In this document: in pieces, positions 59,543 to 64,000 of the stretch
How positions within the stretch are numbered: position 1 is the first letter of the stretch
Layout of the letters: every line of letters starts with the position of its first letter
Assembly: GCF_002009175.1 (NCBI RefSeq)
Contig: NZ_CP018047.1
Location: forward strand, 7,865,001-7,929,000
Reading direction: 5' to 3'
Source of the DNA: Streptomyces niveus
GTDB lineage: Bacteria > Actinomycetota > Actinomycetes > Streptomycetales > Streptomycetaceae
Length of the DNA stretch: 64,000 nt
The notes under the pieces: model-generated
Seen by the model: only the letters and a program-made list of their open reading frames with translations
Database searches by the model: none
Told to the model about the DNA's origin: nothing
Translations under genes and position numbers: made by a program

Positions 59543-60907
59543 TCAGTCGACGATGTACCACTCGTCCTTCATGTACTCCATGGTGGAGTCTCCGAGGTCG
59601 CCCTCGGAGAAGGTGACGGACGCCCTGATCGCCGTCGCCGGGATCTCGAACCTGCCGGGGGCCGACTCGGTGACGCCCTGGGGGTCGACCGTCGCGGTCT
59701 GCAGCGCCTTCTTCTGCGCCGGCGAGATCATCTGGAACGTGATGAGGAACGTCGACTCGCACGGACCGAACCCCTGGTCCTCGGCCTGCTTCGCCGCGGG
59801 CCCGGCCACCTCGCAGACGGCGTCGATGTCCTCCCGGCCCACGGCGTGGAGGAACTCCTCGTACCGCTTGATCGCGCCGTCCTTCGTCTTGGGCGAGTTG
59901 GGCGCGGGCTGCTCGGCAGGGGGATCGGCCGGGGGATCCGCCGGCGGCTTGTCCGCGCCGCCGCAGGGTTTGTCCGTGAAGATGCCCGGCAGGAGACGCT
60001 TCGGGTACGGGCCCTTCGGCCCGTTGTGCGCCTTCACATGTGGCTGCGCACCCCACCACCCGGCGTACCCCGACCAGGGCTCACCGTCGACGGGACGGAC
60101 GTTCTCCCACGTGCGCCACTCACTGCCCTTCTCCGACGCCCGGTCGACCCCGTGAACTCCAGCAGTCGGGTACGAAGCGTGTGAACCGAGTGCCGAGTAG
60201 ACCGTCGGATGCCCGTCGCTCGGGCTCAGGTCCGACCACTTCGCGCTGCACGGATCGCTGCCGTGCTTGGCGAACGTCGTAGCCTCCGGCTCGCCGTCGC
60301 GCAACTGGACCGCGACGCGCTCCCAGTCGCCCTCGTGCTTGTTGCCCACAGCCGACAGCCTGTTGTAGGGGTAGAAGAACCAGTACACGTACGCCGTACG
60401 CGCCGGGTCGGTCTTGTGCTTGTGGTACTCCCAGTAGACCGGCGCGCCGGTGCCCTCCCCCTTCCGTACCTCGTCCGGCGGGTCGAGAAAGAACCTGGCC
60501 TTTTCATCGGTCGTGGCGCGCCGCTCGTCCCGGTGTCCGGGGCAACCCACCGGCGTCGACGAGGGTTTACCCGGCTCGACATCCGCGTGCCGGTAGCCGT
60601 CCTCGCCGGCACCCCCGCCCAGCCGCCGGGGCTCGACCGGGTCGGCCACCGGCGGCTCGTCACGGCAGAAGCCGCCGTCGTGGTCGTAGCGCAGCACCGA
60701 GCGCTCGATGAATCGCGTCGCGTCCATCGGCATCAGCGACTCCTTCTCGTGGAGCCGCACCAGTGGCGCGAACCGAGCCGCCGCAGTCGCGGACGCCTCC
60801 GAAGGCTCCGCGCCCGTGAACTCCTTCTCCTTCTCCGGACCGCACGCGACCAGAACCAAAGAGGCCGACACCGCCACGCCCACCATCGCCCGCACCCGAA
60901 CGCTCAC
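59543..60907 (-). CDS. Vps62-like lipoprotein with C-terminal extension
   Basis: A 454-residue lipoprotein with lipobox LVLVAC about 20 residues from its start. The central part (about residues 40-300) resembles the Vps62/DUF946 fold: RFAPLVRLHEKESLMP, YWFFYPYNRL, HEGDWERVAVQL, YSALGSHASYPTAG. A repeated Pro-Ala-Asp linker (PPADPPADPP) leads to a C-terminal domain of about 120 residues resembling extracytoplasmic ligand-binding or lipoprotein modules. The GTG at 60907 has AAGGGGG 6 bases upstream. It is probably surface-anchored. Function unknown; the family includes toxin-like and storage proteins. Confidence 0.75.
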   Translation of the reverse strand: MSVRVRAMVGVAVSASLVLVACGPEKEKEFTGAEPSEASATAAARFAPLVRLHEKESLMPMDATRFIERSVLRYDHDGGFCRDEPPVADPVEPRRLGGGAGEDGYRHADVEPGKPSSTPVGCPGHRDERRATTDEKARFFLDPPDEVRKGEGTGAPVYWEYHKHKTDPARTAYVYWFFYPYNRLSAVGNKHEGDWERVAVQLRDGEPEATTFAKHGSDPCSAKWSDLSPSDGHPTVYSALGSHASYPTAGVHGVDRASEKGSEWRTWENVRPVDGEPWSGYAGWWGAQPHVKAHNGPKGPYPKRLLPGIFTDKPCGGADKPPADPPADPPAEQPAPNSPKTKDGAIKRYEEFLHAVGREDIDAVCEVAGPAAKQAEDQGFGPCESTFLITFQMISPAQKKALQTATVDPQGVTESAPGRFEIPATAIRASVTFSEGDLGDSTMEYMKDEWYIVD

Positions 60908-61096
60908 CGATCCCCCTTCGGTCGCCCGCCACCGACCGACAGGCACGTCAGAACACCACGCAGAATCCGCCGGAACGGTTCCCGCGCAGCGGACCGTGGA
61001 CGGCCTCGCCTGTACGGGACCCGGCCGGGACTCCATGGCGGCCATTTCCGGGACCTTGTCCGTGGGCCGGCTGCGAGGCCCTGGTGATCAGGGGAT

Positions 61097-61129
61097 GCGG
61101 GGCCGGTCCGTTGAGGGACACGGCCCCGC
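61097..61129. terminator. Hairpin after septum-formation-like gene
   Basis: GCGGGGCCG (61097-61105) pairs with CGGCCCCGC (61121-61129) around a 15-base loop, 16 bases past the stop of the leftward lipoprotein gene. A plausible terminator of moderate strength. Confidence 0.5.
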
Positions 61130-61144
61130 CGATCCGACGGGGTG

Positions 61145-62032
61145 TCAGCCCGCCCAGACCTCGGCCTCGTCGGCCGGGACGGTGGTGGCCAGGCCCAGTT
61201 CCTTGCGGGCGGCGACCGACTTGTTCGGGTCGATGCCGGTGAACGCCGAGTCGTAGGCGATGTAGAAGGTGTCGGCGTCGGCGGCGTTCGCGGCCTTCTT
61301 CCAGTTCCCCGCCGCCTTCGTCAGCGTCCCGCGGAGCTTGCCGACCTCGGCGCCCTCGATACCGTCAAGGCCCGTGACGTGTGTGTCGAGCGCGGCCGCG
61401 ACGGCCTTGGCCTGCGCCTTGTAGCCGTCGAGGTCGTCCTCGACGGCTTCCGTCTCGGACTGGTTCGCCCACAGGGCTTCGTAGACCGCGTTCGAACCCG
61501 TGAGGTACGTGTTCTGCTCCGGCTTCAGGGACTTCGCGGTGTCCAGCGAGCCGCTGAACGTGCCCTTCTCCGCGGTGTAGGTGCAGCTCACCGAACGGTC
61601 ACCCGTCGCCCAGCTCTCTGCGGTCGGGGTGTAGTAGAAGAGGGCGACGCCCTTCGGAAGCGCCCAGGTGTCCGGCGCGTACTTCTGCGCCTCGACCGGG
61701 CAGCGGTCGTCCGCGACCTTCGAGACCCCGTCGTCGCCGGGGTACTCCTTGCCCTTGTCGATCGCGAACTCGCCGACGACCTGGCCCTCGTGCGCCTCGT
61801 CGCAGGGCACGATCTCGACGGTGTAGGCCGTTCCCTCGGCCTTACCGGTCGGGTTGTAGCAGTCGCCGGTGTCCAGCGAGAAGACCGATCGCTGGCGGGC
61901 CACCGTCTTCGCGCCGTCCTTGGCGCTGTCGACGGCATCGGAGACGTCCGAGCATCCCACCGCGCCGATCGCGAGCAGGGCCACAACGACCGGTATGCCG
62001 CGAAGAGAACGATACGGGGAACAGACTGTCAT
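61145..62032 (-). CDS. Septum-formation-family lipoprotein
   Basis: A 295-residue lipoprotein: lipobox IGAVGC after a short signal, then an acidic linker and a Septum_form-type domain (FSLDTGDCYNP, VEIVPCDEAHEGQVVGEF, DDRCPVEAQKYAP). Conserved Cys pairs are likely disulfides, and a helical C-terminus follows. Proteins of this actinobacterial family are linked by name to septation, but their biochemical role is unclear. The ATG at 62032 has AGAGG 10 bases upstream. It is monocistronic, divergent from a small membrane protein. Confidence 0.82.
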   Translation of the reverse strand: MTVCSPYRSLRGIPVVVALLAIGAVGCSDVSDAVDSAKDGAKTVARQRSVFSLDTGDCYNPTGKAEGTAYTVEIVPCDEAHEGQVVGEFAIDKGKEYPGDDGVSKVADDRCPVEAQKYAPDTWALPKGVALFYYTPTAESWATGDRSVSCTYTAEKGTFSGSLDTAKSLKPEQNTYLTGSNAVYEALWANQSETEAVEDDLDGYKAQAKAVAAALDTHVTGLDGIEGAEVGKLRGTLTKAAGNWKKAANAADADTFYIAYDSAFTGIDPNKSVAARKELGLATTVPADEAEVWAG

Positions 62033-62503
62033 GACGTGTACATCCTCTTATTTGATCTTGATGAGGGTCGCGCGCATCGTATGCCATTCCTGTGGCCCGG
62101 CTGCACGGAGGCCCTCACCTCATCGCGACATTCCTGACTCGCGACCGGCGGCAATGGTTGTACAACAACGGGCCTGCCGGGACGGGATGCCGCCGCACGG
62201 CAGGACCAAGTCGTCACCCGCGAACCCCGGGAGCAGGAGCAGGCCGTGCTTGAGCAGAAGGCCAGGCGCCTGGCTGTCGCGCCATCGGTGGCGACCGGGA
62301 CGCCGGGACGCACGGACGACGCGAGACGGATACGGCTCCGCCGGTGAAACGGACTACGCCGAGTGGGGCTTGCGGCCGGACGCTACCTGCCCGTCAGCGC
62401 GTGAATCGCATGCGCCGGCCGACCGTCCCAACTCCACCTGGCTGTAAGAAGTTCGACTGTGCGAAACGATAGATTTGGCGCCGCACCCGCGAGAGAGGCC
62501 ACA
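62033..62503. other. Intergenic region, nothing recognised
   Basis: About 470 bp between the divergent lipoprotein and small membrane protein genes, slightly less GC-rich than its surroundings near 62040-62060. I see no palindrome, hairpin, promoter consensus or credible ORF in it. If the next gene starts at GTG 62459 rather than TTG 62504, the spacer is 45 bases shorter. Confidence 0.4.
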
Positions 62504-62815
62504 TTGACGAGCAAGAAGGTTTGGGCGTCAGGCGTGGTGGGGTTCCTCGTCGGCGCCGGAGCGATGTTCGCGGTGACGGTCGTGGTGGACGACGATCCGA
62601 AGGTGACTGTCCGGTCGAAGACGGACATGCCGGAGACCCGTGAGGGGCTCATCGCCGCGTGGACGGCCGAGCTGAAGAAGGCGGGCAAGGAGAAGCCGGA
62701 CGGCTGGGAGGGGCTGACCACCGGCGAGATCCGCGACCGGTACCTGTCGCAGTACTTCATCAACGCGCCCGACGCCGAAGACATCGACCCGGACATGGTG
62801 GTCCAGCGGGACTGA
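62504..62815 (+). CDS. Small membrane-anchored protein, unknown function
   Basis: About 103 residues: MTSKKVWASG, then one membrane helix (VVGFLVGAGAMFAVTVVV) and an exported acidic/charged tail with DMPETREGLIAAW and a late TTGEIRDRYLSQYF. The TTG at 62504 has GAGAGG 5 bases upstream and places the helix at the usual distance; a GTG at 62459 would add 15 residues. The family is not recognised. A strong hairpin follows. Confidence 0.6.
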   Translation: MTSKKVWASGVVGFLVGAGAMFAVTVVVDDDPKVTVRSKTDMPETREGLIAAWTAELKKAGKEKPDGWEGLTTGEIRDRYLSQYFINAPDAEDIDPDMVVQRD

Positions 62816-62861
62816 CCTCGGCAACGACGAAGGGGCCCGCAGCCGCCGGGCCGGCAACAAC

Positions 62862-62900
62862 GTCGGCTCTCAAGACCACAACCAGGTCTTGAGAGCCGAC
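62862..62900. terminator. Hairpin terminator, 16-bp perfect stem
   Basis: Arms 62862-62877 (GTCGGCTCTCAAGACC) and 62885-62900 are perfectly complementary around a 7-base loop. It lies between the small membrane protein gene and the convergent FG-GAP gene, so it can act for both. Confidence 0.88.
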
Positions 62901-62975
62901 TACAGGCCAGTAACGGCGTCAACCAACTGCGTTCAGGCGGGTCCGGCCCCTGTGACGAGCCGCTCCGCCAAGTCG

Positions 62976-64000
62976 CTATCTGGCGAGGACGTCGCCGAAG
63001 TACGACAGACCGGAGGGCCCGCCGACCGAGGCGGCGCCGAAGCTCGTCGAACCGGTGGCGGTGACACCGCTCGTAACGGACTTGAAGAGCCAGACCGAAC
63101 CCGCGCCCGCGTTCTCGGCGAAGGCGCCGGCCACCAGCTCCGCGCGGCCGTCCTTGTTGCTGTCCGTGAGTTCGACGGAGGCGCCGAACTGATCCTCGGC
63201 CTCGGAGGCGCCGGGCACGCCCGCCGTGTCCTGCGTGAAGCTCTTGGAACCGGTGCCGGTCAGCCCCTTGGCGGAGCCCCGCAGCACGGTGACCGTGCCC
63301 GTGGCCCGCTTGCTCCCCGTGGCCTCGTTCGGCGCGCCGATCGCAACGTCCGCGTAACCGTCGCGGTCGGTGTCACCCGCGGCCAGGCTCCAGCCGAAGC
63401 GGTCACCCTTCTTCGCGGTGCCGGGAACTCCGGTGGTGTCCTGGGTGATACGGACCGGCGTACGGGTGGACAGTCCGGCGGCGCTGCCGTACGTCACGGT
63501 GATCGCACCTCCGAGACCACCGTTCGGTTCGTCGGTGGACTTCTCCATGAAGTTGCCGGTGACGATGTCCCCGTAACCGTCCTTGTCGACATCGGAGATG
63601 ACGGCCTCGTAGCCCCCGGCGACCTTGCTCGACGCCTTGAGACCGGTCGTGCTTCCCTTGTAGAGGACGCTGCGCGTCCGGTACGCGTCGCCGCTCTCCT
63701 CCTGGCCCATGACCAGCAGGTCGGTCGCGCCGTCGCCGTTGACATTCCCCGCGACGATCCTGTCGGCGTTGATGCCGGTCTGGTTGTACGTGTCGATACC
63801 GACGAGACCCGCCGCCTTGCCGGTCCGGGAGACAGGTCCCTTGAATATGTTCAGCTCGGGTGCGGCGAGGTTGACGGCGGCCAGGTCGGTGCGTCCGTCC
63901 CCGTCGAAGTCACCGGTAGCGAGCCCCCAGCCCAGTTCGTTCCGGTACTTGGGCAGCGGCGCCGAAATGTCGACGGCCGACTTCAGCCCGCTCGCGCCGC
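62976..64000 (-). CDS. FG-GAP repeat (integrin-alpha-like) protein, 5' end beyond window
   Basis: About 341 codons of the C-terminal part are visible; the start lies beyond the right edge. At least five FG-GAP repeats with Ca-binding loops are readable (DFDGDGRTD, NVNGDGATD, DVDKDGYGD, DTDRDGYAD, DSNKDGRAE), each followed by a GxxG blade turn. The protein would form a beta-propeller, and family members are typically exported and cell-wall or extracellular. The tail ends GLSYFGDVLAR without an anchor. Its ligand is unknown, and no partner gene is visible. Confidence 0.88.
   Translation of the reverse strand, partial: GASGLKSAVDISAPLPKYRNELGWGLATGDFDGDGRTDLAAVNLAAPELNIFKGPVSRTGKAAGLVGIDTYNQTGINADRIVAGNVNGDGATDLLVMGQEESGDAYRTRSVLYKGSTTGLKASSKVAGGYEAVISDVDKDGYGDIVTGNFMEKSTDEPNGGLGGAITVTYGSAAGLSTRTPVRITQDTTGVPGTAKKGDRFGWSLAAGDTDRDGYADVAIGAPNEATGSKRATGTVTVLRGSAKGLTGTGSKSFTQDTAGVPGASEAEDQFGASVELTDSNKDGRAELVAGAFAENAGAGSVWLFKSVTSGVTATGSTSFGAASVGGPSGLSYFGDVLAR

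Overview
The window reads as a high-GC actinomycete chromosome, most likely Streptomyces. Codon usage is strongly GC-ending. It carries a SARP regulator, SpoIIE-type phosphatases with STAS and HATPase partners, a Tat-exported lipoprotein, a perfect CebR-type box (TGGGAGCGCTCCCA) in front of a GH6 cellulase, a septum-formation-like lipoprotein and an MptB-type mannosyltransferase. All calls come from reading the sequence and from family knowledge; no database search was run. No rRNA, convincing tRNA, CRISPR array, prophage or replication origin was seen.

Layout. (1) 1-7.6 kb: a DMT-type transporter cut by the window edge, a secreted neutral ceramidase, a stand-alone TOPRIM protein, a cofactor-free haloperoxidase-like hydrolase, a chimeric gene joining a secreted protease propeptide to the C-terminus of a LuxR-type regulator, and a membrane PP2C phosphatase. 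(2) 7.7-15.6 kb: a 1021-residue SARP/NB-ARC regulator, a small Cys-rich secreted protein, and a kinase/M23-like/class III aminotransferase fusion translationally coupled to a LacI regulator. (3) 15.8-20.05 kb: a tightly overlapping operon of ABC exporter, NUDIX hydrolase and VanX-like dipeptidase, preceded by a possible short ORF. An IS5-family element is inserted exactly at the last stop codon. (4) 20.1-32.8 kb: a catabolic island. A nine-gene leftward unit (peptide-type ABC importer, aldo/keto reductase, HpcH/HpaI aldolase, BNR sialidase-like protein, SDR) is divergent from a fused four-carbon-acid-sugar kinase/PdxA-type dehydrogenase and a DeoR regulator.

(5) 32.9-39.7 kb: a beta-galactoside operon (LacI regulator, sugar ABC importer, GH42 beta-galactosidase) with a promoter followed by two identical LacI-type operators. 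(6) 39.9-43.2 kb: a CBM2-GH6 cellulase under a CebR box, and a LacI regulator whose C-terminus is frameshifted at a C7 run, next to a transposase relic. (7) 43.2-47.3 kb: membrane glycosylation genes (UPF0104 protein, GT87 and MptB-like mannosyltransferases). (8) 47.4-50.8 kb: esterase, ABM monooxygenase, AraC regulator and SDR; two of the promoters share a duplicated 68-bp module. (9) 50.9-54.2 kb: small unknowns, a phosphotransferase, an XRE regulator and a DUF1876 protein. (10) 54.3-58.6 kb: a divergent partner-switching stress cassette (PP2C, B12-binding-like protein, STAS; STAS, HATPase). (11) 58.8-64 kb: secreted proteins and lipoproteins, ending in an FG-GAP repeat protein cut by the window edge.
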